IMG/VR virus record: IMGVR_UViG_3300021963_000029
Span: 62,001-126,000 of that record
Origin: a virus
Strand: one strand, 5' to 3'
DNA length: 64,000 bases
In this document: positions 52,101-59,383 of the stretch, one piece after another
Layout of the letters: every line of letters begins with the position of its first letter
How positions within the stretch are numbered: position 1 is the stretch's first letter
Made by a program: the position numbers and the translations under genes
The notes under the pieces: model-generated
What the model saw: only the letters and a program-made list of their open reading frames with translations
Database searches by the model: none
Told to the model about the DNA's origin: nothing

Positions 52101-54444
52101 GTGATGCTTCTTTTGGTACAACTACTCTGAGTCTGTAAGTTTTATCTTTGGGAGCTCTACTGTCTAATTTTCTCTTGACATAGCAACTTGGAGCAGACAC
52201 ATTTGCCAGTTGAGCAAAGAAAGTTGATGCCCCAGAACTAGTAGAATTGACTCCAATATACCAGTTTTGATTGGTTGAATCCCACTGGATTGGATGTCCT
52301 ATGTCACCAACATTTTTATCAGATACTTTACTTACAAACTTTAAGTTAGATACTCCTACTCCAACTTGGTTTTTTATATCTACAACATTACTATCAGTTA
52401 AAGAATTTGCTAGGTTTTCATATAATTTTATCCCAGTTCCTCCAGTCAATCTAATATTATATAATTTGTCAAACTCAATTCCATCAGGAAGAACCCCAGT
52501 TTTTGATACTATCTTTCCAGTTATTCCTGTTGAAATTCCTGATATATTACCTCCAGTAGAACCCAATCCAACTAAGGTGACAATATTGGTAACAGTATCT
52601 ATTGATGCTACATCATATTCCACCCCATATGGATCTTTAATGTCTATATTGTATTCAATATTTGCAGCTTTAAAATATAAAACATCACTTCTAGCTGCAC
52701 CAACTACAAATCCTCTAGTGTCATTTCTTGGAGGATTTAGAAGATCATTAAACCCACTGAGATAAAGTTTTGTGTTTTGATTGGAAGGAGCTAAAGTTAG
52801 AGTTTTTACTGCATCAATTTTTTCATACCTAATAATATTATCTTTGTCTAAAAATTCTTTTGGTTGAATAATATGGGTTACATAGGCATGATTGTCTTTG
52901 GCAAGAACATCTTTCTTAAACCCACTTGAGAATAATGCAATTTGGCCAAAGTTAGAGTTGGAGTTTGTAATAGATTGGTCTCCACCATTTGTAGTTACAA
53001 ACTGTTTTGCGTATCCAATACCAAAGATAGAAACACATTGAATAAATGCATCATTTGATGCCTTAATGTGGAAAGTTTCCCAAGATGGTCTGTATCTTGC
53101 CCTAGATGATTGGTGTAAAAACTTATCTACACCAAAATTAGTTTGAAATTTATATGATCCTGAAACTTCATCATATTCCGTAAATGCTCTATCATCTTTT
53201 TGTAGAGAAATCCCAGTAAACTGGGCAGTAACCATAGACTTAAATCCTTTTGCCTTAGATCCATCGGCATGAAGACCATTCATACCATAGACAGATTTTA
53301 AGCTGCAGTTAAAGATATATGGAGATGCTGATGCTACAGTATCAGAGATAACTTTAACAACTGCTCCAGTAACACTAGGATTCAGAGTTTGACTTGGAAC
53401 TGATGGAAGTAAATATGTAAACTCTGTTGCACTAGTTACTTGTGCAACAATAAAGTTTCCATTGTATTCTAGTTCAGATACTGGACCTTCTGATTGAGCT
53501 AGTCCAGATACTAAAATAGGAGTAAATGGAGATAAATTGTGAGGAGATGCAGTTTGAACAGTAATAACTGCAGTACCATTGATTCCATCTCCAGAAACTG
53601 CAGATGTAATAATAATAGAACCAGATCCTAGTTCTCCTACAATTCTATTTTCATCTACGTTTGGTTGGAAATTAAGATAACCATCTATGACATTTCTTCC
53701 AGACTGAGCACCAAATCCAAGACTTAATTTATAGTAGTAGTTATCTAGGTCTGTATGAGTAGTATCTACATTACCATAGAAAATGTTATTAGTATCATCT
53801 ACATACTCAAATGCAGTGAGTTTATGGTGAGAATAACTTGGAACTACTGTATTTGAACTATAATTGCTATATGCTTTACCTAATGGATCTGCATCAAAAA
53901 CAGTAAATCCATAGATATAGCAAGCACCAGTTAATTTAAAAATAGCACAAGGATCAATATTATCATCTATCGGATCTGGAACAAATCTTGGTCTAATTTT
54001 GGTTTTTCTAAGATCAGTAGCAACAATAGATGTGCCTTTAGGTACTATGACCCCACCATCAGCACTGTTGTAAATATACAATACGTTTGAGGGATCAGTT
54101 AAATCAAAATTAGTGGAAATGTTAAATTCAGTAATAGTTCTAATAGCACCATTAACATCTCTCAGTACATTAGAACTATCTACAAAAAATCCTGGTCTGT
54201 TATCAATAAAGTGAGTGCCAGGAGAAATTAAAATGGTTGTTTGATCAAATAGGTCATTATTAGTTCCAGGAACATACGCAAATCTAGCTGCTTCAAGTAA
54301 TGCCCTTTGGATAGTTTTAAAAGGTCTTAGTCTTGAATTTCCTCTATTTTCAATTGAGTCTGATGCATCTAATTCATTAGGATCAACATATAATGTATTA
54401 CCATTCAAATTTTTCAAAAAGTTCTCTAGTCTCGCTAAAGGCAT
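49120..54444 (-). CDS. Giant tail fibre with tail-collar domain
   Basis: 1774 aa, the longest gene. N-terminal ARLENFLKNLNGNTLYVDPN, ENRGNSRLRPFKTIQRALLE: a pectate-lyase-like beta-helix start. A VSIFGIGYAKQFVTTNGGDQ, SITNSNSNFGQIALFSSGFK block (about 480-520) relates it to the 751- and 1490-aa genes. Residues about 1628-1774 are a phage tail collar domain (LGGIIMWSGSIATIPTGWSL, CNGSNGTPDLRNKFIIGAF) that ends LPPYYALAFIQRTS, as in T4 gp12-type short tail fibres. Probably reaches from baseplate to host receptor. Confidence 0.8.
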   Translation of the reverse strand: MPLARLENFLKNLNGNTLYVDPNELDASDSIENRGNSRLRPFKTIQRALLEAARFAYVPGTNNDLFDQTTILISPGTHFIDNRPGFFVDSSNVLRDVNGAIRTITEFNISTNFDLTDPSNVLYIYNSADGGVIVPKGTSIVATDLRKTKIRPRFVPDPIDDNIDPCAIFKLTGACYIYGFTVFDADPLGKAYSNYSSNTVVPSYSHHKLTAFEYVDDTNNIFYGNVDTTHTDLDNYYYKLSLGFGAQSGRNVIDGYLNFQPNVDENRIVGELGSGSIIITSAVSGDGINGTAVITVQTASPHNLSPFTPILVSGLAQSEGPVSELEYNGNFIVAQVTSATEFTYLLPSVPSQTLNPSVTGAVVKVISDTVASASPYIFNCSLKSVYGMNGLHADGSKAKGFKSMVTAQFTGISLQKDDRAFTEYDEVSGSYKFQTNFGVDKFLHQSSRARYRPSWETFHIKASNDAFIQCVSIFGIGYAKQFVTTNGGDQSITNSNSNFGQIALFSSGFKKDVLAKDNHAYVTHIIQPKEFLDKDNIIRYEKIDAVKTLTLAPSNQNTKLYLSGFNDLLNPPRNDTRGFVVGAARSDVLYFKAANIEYNIDIKDPYGVEYDVASIDTVTNIVTLVGLGSTGGNISGISTGITGKIVSKTGVLPDGIEFDKLYNIRLTGGTGIKLYENLANSLTDSNVVDIKNQVGVGVSNLKFVSKVSDKNVGDIGHPIQWDSTNQNWYIGVNSTSSGASTFFAQLANVSAPSCYVKRKLDSRAPKDKTYRLRVVVPKEASQASDISSGFVIQKPSNILDTVLFQAQSTDLISGSGNQLSSIRNKGAIIDAWYSSGTVTIVTSKPHGLQVGDPIKIYNLKSSAEPNPVGLGTGTGYNGEFAVASVVNELRFTYTITRDPGTINVGVSTATSWLTVRDCAQTSNYRVPPYTIYDANRNNLPYFTHVNVSNDYQVYSVDTISQYQEGISDGVYHITLNAFKNTPSVSPFNTSDYRLSQNIERLYPSLDFDNPIADPDATISKASRQEIGRVDLNDTKKSTTKESVAYFLKDFNLAKSITGITTYQDNVIGVGICTITTSRDHGFGGITRLTISSGGSAFLNGTYYDIPLCGGTGADATCSVTVSGNAVTAVEVSNFGSGYTVGDTLTVRGIPGSSNTATVVVASINTSSSDSDTIQILGCANEGNNGTFIIKSLTKNTVTVYNNSCVPETPEQGVITWGGPAYQLQTVPDGAVYNNISGNTTIITQQPHSFAVGNKVIFDDQIGSGSIGICTVNNVLGITSFTVKGNAGAANRVYSYGFSAIAKDTNSENENLSTRCFALYGGYKASVQQAITTSTINFLISSLYGLQKGDIIQIDNEMMLVTKVSGGEIYVKRGIFSTKIETHSSGSSIKKVSALPIELRRNSIIRASGHTFEYVGFGPGNYSTGMPSNQDRILTDSEISTSQSLTSKGGVVVYTGMNSNGEFFIGKTKFDAVTGNQTDFGAPIENEGEEATVDSLEVNNLTVNDIIDASTANVTVQGFTVEGDANVVGITTFENNQPATTTSLAAVVVVGGVGIGDDLIVGNDARIDNVTVGLTSATTIDTVANNLYLNSSGGTVNITDNLGVTGSTNITGNLTVSAPSTINGYGSIPLGGIIMWSGSIATIPTGWSLCNGSNGTPDLRNKFIIGAFQDSAGDSRTTITGVNTKSGGTKDAIVVTHTHTLSGGSVTGTFLTSGSVNTSEAGRSSGGANALTGASFSSSSGSPTYTSPTVNSTGSSGTDQNLPPYYALAFIQRTS

Positions 54445-54475
54445 TAGAGTATCCTTGCTATATTTTCTTCTGTCT

Positions 54476-54482
54476 TATTTAT
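54476..54482 (-). promoter_or_regulatory. Late promoter, leftward member of a divergent pair
   Basis: ATAAATA, 32 bp before ATG 54444. Only 2 bp separate it from the rightward copy at 54485. Confidence 0.7.
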
Positions 54483-54484
54483 CA

Positions 54485-54491
54485 ATAAATA
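54485..54491 (+). promoter_or_regulatory. Late promoter, rightward member of a divergent pair
   Basis: ATAAATA on the plus strand, 24 bp before ATG 54515. Forms TATTTAT-CA-ATAAATA, a palindrome. Confidence 0.72.
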
Positions 54492-54514
54492 CCATTACCA
54501 ATCTTTTGTAATTT

Positions 54515-55294
54515 ATGGCAATTAGCACTAGCACTGAGGCTTTGATATCTTTATACCAACAAAAAGTAGAGTCAGATACTGAACAAATTACGCAGGTAAC
54601 TTATACAGAAAATGGGTTTACTACTCAGTTAGCTAATGGAGATCAATTTAAACTATATGGAATTCAAGAAACTTTAGATTATTTTGATGCTCCCATAGAA
54701 AAATTAGATACAAGAATAATTGAATTAAACTCCCAAATTGTTGGTCTTCAAAATACAATAATCAATGTAGGGCAATCTGCAAATACTTGTGGATGTGGAG
54801 GTGCCATTGGATTTGGTAGCACAGGAGTTCCATTTTTTATAGGAGTTAATACAACCACTGTATATGCAGATACTTTAACTTATAGGGGTTATTCATATAC
54901 TTCACCAAATCCATTTTCTGCCATTAATGGAACTCTCTCCTCTGGAAATGTTGGAGTTGGTACTGAAGATTTAACAGGTCAATCTTCACTTGGTGTCTAT
55001 TATGGTGATGTTGGTGTTGCTAGAACAACTCTGCCAGTAGCATCTTGTCCAACAGTTACAAGTTGTTCTGGATATGCAACATCAATCACAAATCTTACAA
55101 CTCAGGTAACTTCTCTCCAAACTCAAAGAAATGACTTAATTGTTAAAGTCAATTATTTGAAGAAAGAAAGGTCTAGATTCCAAATTAGAAAATATGGGTT
55201 TGATAGGCAAAAAGAGGAATTGAATGCAGAGATTGCAACAAGCAATGCTATTCTAAGTTTCTTCCAAGACCCAGCAAATGAAGAATGGTTATAA
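54515..55294 (+). CDS. Virion-associated protein, the only plus-strand gene
   Basis: 259 aa: AISTSTEALISLYQQKVESD, NGDQFKLYGIQETLDYFDAP, helix LDTRIIELNSQIVGLQNTII, Gly/Cys CGCGGAIGFGS, then a beta region and a C-terminal coiled coil (VNYLKKERSRFQIRKYGFDR, QKEELNAEIATSNAILSFF). Its own late promoter and terminator (55305-55329) frame it. It resembles cyanophage proteins encoded beside the large fibre. Being opposite to all others suggests an inversion or insertion. Role unknown; coiled coils suggest an oligomer. Confidence 0.75.
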   Translation: MAISTSTEALISLYQQKVESDTEQITQVTYTENGFTTQLANGDQFKLYGIQETLDYFDAPIEKLDTRIIELNSQIVGLQNTIINVGQSANTCGCGGAIGFGSTGVPFFIGVNTTTVYADTLTYRGYSYTSPNPFSAINGTLSSGNVGVGTEDLTGQSSLGVYYGDVGVARTTLPVASCPTVTSCSGYATSITNLTTQVTSLQTQRNDLIVKVNYLKKERSRFQIRKYGFDRQKEELNAEIATSNAILSFFQDPANEEWL

Positions 55295-55304
55295 AAACCC
55301 TACA

Positions 55305-55329
55305 GGCAATTTTTTGCCAGAATTTTTTT
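55305..55329 (+). terminator. Rho-independent terminator
   Basis: GGCAA-TTTT-TTGCC then AGAATTTTTTT, 10 nt after the stop codon of the plus-strand gene. The reverse strand also has TTTTT nearby, so it may stop the leftward tRNA transcript too. Confidence 0.75.
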
Positions 55330-55364
55330 CGCCCCTTTTTTGGAATTAAAGGTCAATTTTGAAA

Positions 55365-55448
55365 TAGGAGTGGGGAGACTTGAACTCCCACGACCTTAAG
55401 GTCAACAGATTTTAAGTCTGGTGTGTCTACCGATTCCACCACACTCCC
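55365..55448 (-). tRNA. tRNA-Leu (UAA)
   Basis: 84-nt class II tRNA: acceptor GGGAGTG/CACTCCT, anticodon loop CTTAAAA on CAGA/TCTG, long variable arm, T loop TTCAAGT. Not linked to the other tRNAs. Confidence 0.92.
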
Positions 55449-55519
55449 AAGTGAGGACTTACCCAGCCTCAGGTTTCCCTTCACAGGCACGGTGCCTCTG
55501 CACTTCCTTCACACCTCAA
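55449..55519 (-). ncRNA. Structured leader between promoter and tRNA-Leu
   Basis: About 65 nt of transcript before the tRNA: AGGCA-CCG-TGCCT and TGAGG-10 nt-CCTCA hairpins. No ORF. It may guide tRNA processing or be a small RNA released with it. Confidence 0.4.
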
Positions 55520-55520
55520 C

Positions 55521-55549
55521 AGTATAGAACAAACACTCTATCCTGTCAA
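55521..55549 (-). promoter_or_regulatory. Consensus promoter for tRNA-Leu
   Basis: TTGACA (55549-55544), 17 bp, TATACT (55526-55521). The TGA of the TTGACA box is the stop codon of the 56-aa gene. Confidence 0.75.
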
Positions 55550-55716
55550 CCCTCATAAGCAAGTTCACCCTTTAGTTCAGCAACCTTAGCAGTTGCAAAA
55601 CACTCAACACAAGTCCAGAAAGTTTCTCCACTTACCATATTTTCCTCACAAAAATGGGAAGCAACATCTTCAAGGATGCCATTGAGTTCATTGAGTTGGG
55701 TGCGATCAATCTGCAT
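55546..55716 (-). CDS. Small Cys-containing protein
   Basis: 56 aa: MQIDRTQLNELNGILEDVAS, HFCEENMVSGETFWTCVECF, ATAKVAELKGEL. C..C..C (FCEEN...TCVEC) could bind zinc. A hairpin GATAGGT..ACCTATC directly precedes the ATG. Early promoter TTGCAG-17-TATGAT lies inside the end of the S74 fibre gene. Function unknown. Confidence 0.65.
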   Translation of the reverse strand: MQIDRTQLNELNGILEDVASHFCEENMVSGETFWTCVECFATAKVAELKGELAYEG

Positions 55717-55743
55717 GATAGGTAGGGGTCTTGCTTACCTATC
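55717..55743. repeat. Hairpin touching the start codon
   Basis: Minus strand: GATAGGT-13 nt-ACCTATC-ATG; 7-bp stem ending on the base before the start codon, likely to affect translation initiation. Confidence 0.55.
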
Positions 55744-55747
55744 CATC

Positions 55748-55776
55748 ATAGCACTAGGAACAGCACTCTGCAAGTT
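55748..55776 (-). promoter_or_regulatory. Probable early promoter
   Basis: TTGCAG, 17 bp, TGC-TATGAT, overlapping the stop codon of the 232-aa gene; drives the 56-aa gene. Confidence 0.5.
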
Positions 55777-56452
55777 TGGTGGACAGTTCAGCAACTGTCT
55801 GCTTTAGATCTTCTATTTGCTTTTGTTGTTCTTTGACTGCTTCTACTAAAGCTGCTGTTATATGGGGATAATTTAAAACTTTAGTTCCTTCTGAATTTAC
55901 CTTTACTAAATCAGAAAAAACTTCTTCAACTTCTTGGGCAATAAATCCAATTTCATGCCATCCATAATCAACTCTATCATATTCTACTCCTTTTAATTTT
56001 AAAACTTTTTCCAATGATTTTTCAAGTGGTTTAATATTTGTCTTTAGTTTAATGTCTGATGGACTCAATTGTACTGGAGTTCCATTTTGAGTCAATCCCC
56101 CAATAATATCCAACTGTCCAAAGAACTTTCCTTGAGGAGATGCTGCATTCCAAGTGGGAGTTCCTTCAAACTTTTTGATGATAGCATCTGCTTTGACACC
56201 AAGGTCTCCCTTCAATCCAAAAGATGTACTAGCACCAAACTTTAAGTGAGATCCAAAAGCATTGGAAAGACCAAATGCATTATGAGCACCAATTTGATTA
56301 GTCAATCCATTTAAATTGTTGACTCCAAAAGATTGTAGAGCAAATGGTTTTGTTGGGTCTAAAGATTGCCATGCTTCAATGGTTGCTGTAGCAGGAGCAG
56401 CAGCAAGACCTGCTTGTATACCTTCTGTTTCTATTGAATTAATGTATGCCAT
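55754..56452 (-). CDS. Short tail fibre with S74 chaperone domain
   Basis: 232 aa. Residues 1-125: short Ala/Gly-rich shaft (FGVNNLNGLTNQIGAHNAFG; LKFGASTSFGLKGDLG). Residues about 130-232: S74 domain (SPSDIKLKTNIKPLEKSLEK, VLKLKGVEYDRV, IGFIAQEVEEVFSDLVKVNS, ITAALVEAVKEQQKQIEDLK). The fibre part is minimal, so this may be a scaffold or small spike. An inverted repeat GACAGTT-CAGC-AACTGTC lies in the last codons. Follows the gp5 beta-helix gene with 1-nt overlap. Confidence 0.8.
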   Translation of the reverse strand: MAYINSIETEGIQAGLAAAPATATIEAWQSLDPTKPFALQSFGVNNLNGLTNQIGAHNAFGLSNAFGSHLKFGASTSFGLKGDLGVKADAIIKKFEGTPTWNAASPQGKFFGQLDIIGGLTQNGTPVQLSPSDIKLKTNIKPLEKSLEKVLKLKGVEYDRVDYGWHEIGFIAQEVEEVFSDLVKVNSEGTKVLNYPHITAALVEAVKEQQKQIEDLKQTVAELSTKLAECCS

Positions 56453-57159
56453 TATAGACCTCCAAATACTACTGTTTCTATTAACTTATCTACAAACTCA
56501 CCTAAACTAGTTGGGATTAGTGCAGACTTGGGTTCAATAATTGTAACTCCACCAGTTCCTTTCATATAGATTGGTCCTTTTGATGCTAAGATTAATTTAT
56601 TTCTAGCACCAATAGCAACATTAGCTGCATTAATTCTTACACTATCCCCAGCTTCAATAATTATATTCTGAGCAGATCTGAATACAAATGCTTCATCTGC
56701 AGCAGTAGATTCAAATCTAATTTCTCTTGCTGCTAAAGTTAAGATGCCATTACCAGCATCTATTCTTAAATTTTTCCCAGTACTCTTGATGTTTAATCCA
56801 TCTTTTGCATTACTATCAATGTTATCAGCAATGTCACATGGGTTGCTATGTAATTCAAACCCACCATCCTTGAATAGTTTTAGATGAGCACCAGATGTTG
56901 AGTGAAGTTCACACTGTCTTAGTCTTCCTTTTTCTGTTGACTCACCAATGAAAAGAGTTCCATTTTGAGGATCACATAAAACATATCCTGATTTTTCTTC
57001 CTCTTCTGGTTTCTTAGGAGTTTCTGACTTGGGTTGCTTTGAAGTATCAGTAGTTCCTACTGCCTTATCTAAAGCAGTGGGTTTTGTATCATACCTGGGA
57101 TCATAATTAGCTCTTGCATTTATATCCCTATCTCTAGGACTAATCTGTCTGGTTGCCAT
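56452..57159 (-). CDS. gp5 C-terminal-type beta-helix structural protein
   Basis: 235 aa. Disordered Lys/Glu/Pro N-terminus (1-55), then DPQNGTLFIGESTEKGRLRQ, HSTSGAHLKLFKDGGFELHS, IKSTGKNLRIDAGNGILTLA, IIIEAGDSVRINAANVAIGA, KGPIYMKGTGGVTIIEP. Regular strand-turn repeats match the triple-stranded beta-helix of the T4 gp5 needle. Here the hub (57159) and needle are separate genes. Overlaps gp5 hub start by 1 nt. Confidence 0.75.
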   Translation of the reverse strand: MATRQISPRDRDINARANYDPRYDTKPTALDKAVGTTDTSKQPKSETPKKPEEEEKSGYVLCDPQNGTLFIGESTEKGRLRQCELHSTSGAHLKLFKDGGFELHSNPCDIADNIDSNAKDGLNIKSTGKNLRIDAGNGILTLAAREIRFESTAADEAFVFRSAQNIIIEAGDSVRINAANVAIGARNKLILASKGPIYMKGTGGVTIIEPKSALIPTSLGEFVDKLIETVVFGGL

Positions 57160-59165
57160 TATCTATCAGCACAAAGAATTACTTTTTGAATTGGTCTTCT
57201 GTCTTCTGGAAGTTGACCAATCTCTACAAATTTAAGAACTGGTAACAGTATAGCACCTGATCCTGAATCTGTATTTATTACCAGTTTAGGAACAGTTCTG
57301 ATGATACCTCCATTGACTATTTTAGTATCAATTATTCTACCATCAGGATCAACAACAGGGTAAATTTCTACACCAGTATCACAATAGAGATTGTAAATTA
57401 GATCTTCCTCTCTATATCCAACTCCAGTGTTGATAATGATTACATCAGAAATATATGCAGTGTATTCTGTTCCATCATCTCCAACTGGATTTGTAGTGCA
57501 AGCATCACCTTCAGGAGAAACATATCCCATACCATTGCTATCCATGTAGACACTATCAATCTTCCCATCTTTAAGAATGACATTACCTCTAGCACCACCT
57601 CCAGTATTACATGCATCTTCAAAGGTAACATAAGGAGCAGTAGTATAATTTGCACCAGGATCCTTGATGTTTACTCCCATGATTTGACCAAGAACATCCA
57701 CAACAACTGCACCTGATCCACCACCTCCACCAAAACCACCAAAGAAAGTTACCTTTGGCAATCCACAGTTAAGAGTTGTGCCATCACAAGTTGCATAAGC
57801 AGCAAACTGTTCTTTAGTTAATCCTAGTTCAGCAAGAACATTATCACTTGGGGCACCTCCACTGTTTTGACCCAACCAACTTGCAAATTGTTTCTTGCCA
57901 TCAGAGAATAGATTTCTTACTCCTTGAGCTGGTGAATAACTTAGTACCTTTTGGAAATTAACTGATCCTTTTGGAACATATCCCTTATTCATTTCATAAT
58001 CAAATTCTTCCTTACACTTTGCATCTTCACATGAGAAGAAAGAAAGAATTGTTTTTGCATAATTAATTGCCTTAGAAATGATCCCACTAACTTGTCCAAT
58101 TCCCTGCCCTAAGACTGAAGTTAGTTCTTGAATTGCAGGACCAATTGCTTTGCTGATTTCATTTCCAATGGTCTGCATCATGCTTCCAATGAATGACTCA
58201 ACTGCACAAAGAGGAATTGCTACAACCTTTCCTACCATTTGTGCAAGGAAATCAAAGACAAAAGAAGAAATTTTCTTAAGGATATTTTGGAAAGTACACC
58301 AAATACCATCTACAATTTTATCAGTTGCTAATTTCTTTGCAAGAATAGCATCCTTTGGTAATAGTTTTTCTATTATATTTTTTAGACCTTGATAGATCTG
58401 TTCTATAATAAAGTCTCTGGTCAGTTTAGTAAAATCTGCAAGTCCATCAGCAATAGCAGTGGTAGTTTCCTGAATTAATTCAGGAATATTTTGTATGAAA
58501 TTTAGTGTTGGATTTACATAGATGTTAATATAGTTTTGAGCAGTATTCAAATAGTAGATAAACTTTCTAAGTGCTTGTGCAATCTTAGAAACTTTATCAG
58601 TTCCAGTTTTACATGCAGAAACAGTTTGTACTACTGGTGCTGTTCCTGGTGCTGCTGCTGCTTGTTTTTGAGACTCCTTATTATCTGCAGTTCTTCCAGT
58701 TGATAGTGGAATACCAGAGTCTTTTGGTTTAGTGCCATCAGCAGGTTTACTGGATGGATTAACTATCTGCTCTCCAGGTTTAAATGGTTTAAACCCATTT
58801 GTACCTAGGTCAAAAGTGTTTGGATGTTCAATGGATGCACCAGAGAATAATGCACCAATGATGACAGGTTGTTGCCCATCATCACCATCCATAAAGAATC
58901 CAACCACTGCTTCAGATCCTCTTGGGTTGAAGCTAGCACCAGATCCTCCTTCACCTGAACCAAAGTTCAAAGGAACTAGAACATGTGCCCAAGGTAGATC
59001 CTCATCCTTAACTACACTTGAAGAATCAGGATGATGACCTATGATTCTAACCTTTGCCCTATATCCATTCTCAGTATTCTTGTACTTGGTAACTATACCA
59101 ACAAACCATCTAAAGGAATCTCTTCCAATGAAATTAGGATTAATTAGGGATTGTTCTATTAGCAT
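57159..59165 (-). CDS. gp5: Baseplate hub protein gp5 (OB-fold)
   Basis: 668 aa. N-terminal OB-fold FVGIVTKYKNTENGYRAKVR, IIGHHPDSSSVVKDEDLPWA, LNFGSGEGGSGASFNPRGSE, PVIIGALFSG is the gp5/VgrG OB domain. Residues 200-430 contain hydrophobic helices, 440-668 beta strands with repeated Gly-rich turns (GFGGGGGSGAVVVDVLGQIM). It lacks an obvious lysozyme domain, so muralytic activity may lie with the M23 and lytic transglycosylase genes upstream. Its beta-helix continuation is the next gene. Confidence 0.82.
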   Translation of the reverse strand: MLIEQSLINPNFIGRDSFRWFVGIVTKYKNTENGYRAKVRIIGHHPDSSSVVKDEDLPWAHVLVPLNFGSGEGGSGASFNPRGSEAVVGFFMDGDDGQQPVIIGALFSGASIEHPNTFDLGTNGFKPFKPGEQIVNPSSKPADGTKPKDSGIPLSTGRTADNKESQKQAAAAPGTAPVVQTVSACKTGTDKVSKIAQALRKFIYYLNTAQNYINIYVNPTLNFIQNIPELIQETTTAIADGLADFTKLTRDFIIEQIYQGLKNIIEKLLPKDAILAKKLATDKIVDGIWCTFQNILKKISSFVFDFLAQMVGKVVAIPLCAVESFIGSMMQTIGNEISKAIGPAIQELTSVLGQGIGQVSGIISKAINYAKTILSFFSCEDAKCKEEFDYEMNKGYVPKGSVNFQKVLSYSPAQGVRNLFSDGKKQFASWLGQNSGGAPSDNVLAELGLTKEQFAAYATCDGTTLNCGLPKVTFFGGFGGGGGSGAVVVDVLGQIMGVNIKDPGANYTTAPYVTFEDACNTGGGARGNVILKDGKIDSVYMDSNGMGYVSPEGDACTTNPVGDDGTEYTAYISDVIIINTGVGYREEDLIYNLYCDTGVEIYPVVDPDGRIIDTKIVNGGIIRTVPKLVINTDSGSGAILLPVLKFVEIGQLPEDRRPIQKVILCADR

Positions 59166-59383
59166 CAGTCGTCGTACATCCTACACTCTAGTGCATTTGG
59201 ATTTTCATCGCAGAATAATTCAAGAGGAGATGGATCATGCTCATCATCTGGATGATTTGATGCATAAGATTCTAAAGATTCCAATTCATTTTCAATGTGT
59301 CTTCTTCTTTGGGAAGAAATCATTGGGTCAGAAAGTTCTGACTTATCTTTTTCTATGTGATCTTTGATGTTTTTAAATGTCAT
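59165..59383 (-). CDS. Small acidic helical protein
   Basis: 72 aa: MTFKNIKDHIEKDKSELSDP, RRRHIENELESLESYASNHP, DDEHDPSPLELFCDENPNAL. Between gp5 and the gp27-like hub gene with overlaps on both sides, so probably a hub-assembly partner. Unknown role. Confidence 0.66.
   Translation of the reverse strand: MTFKNIKDHIEKDKSELSDPMISSQRRRHIENELESLESYASNHPDDEHDPSPLELFCDENPNALECRMYDD

Noticed and set aside
55449-55519. Glutamine riboswitch or downstream-peptide RNA
   Set aside because: A GGAAGT-like start and GAAGG are present, but the diagnostic GGAACGC end and the three-stem layout are not.
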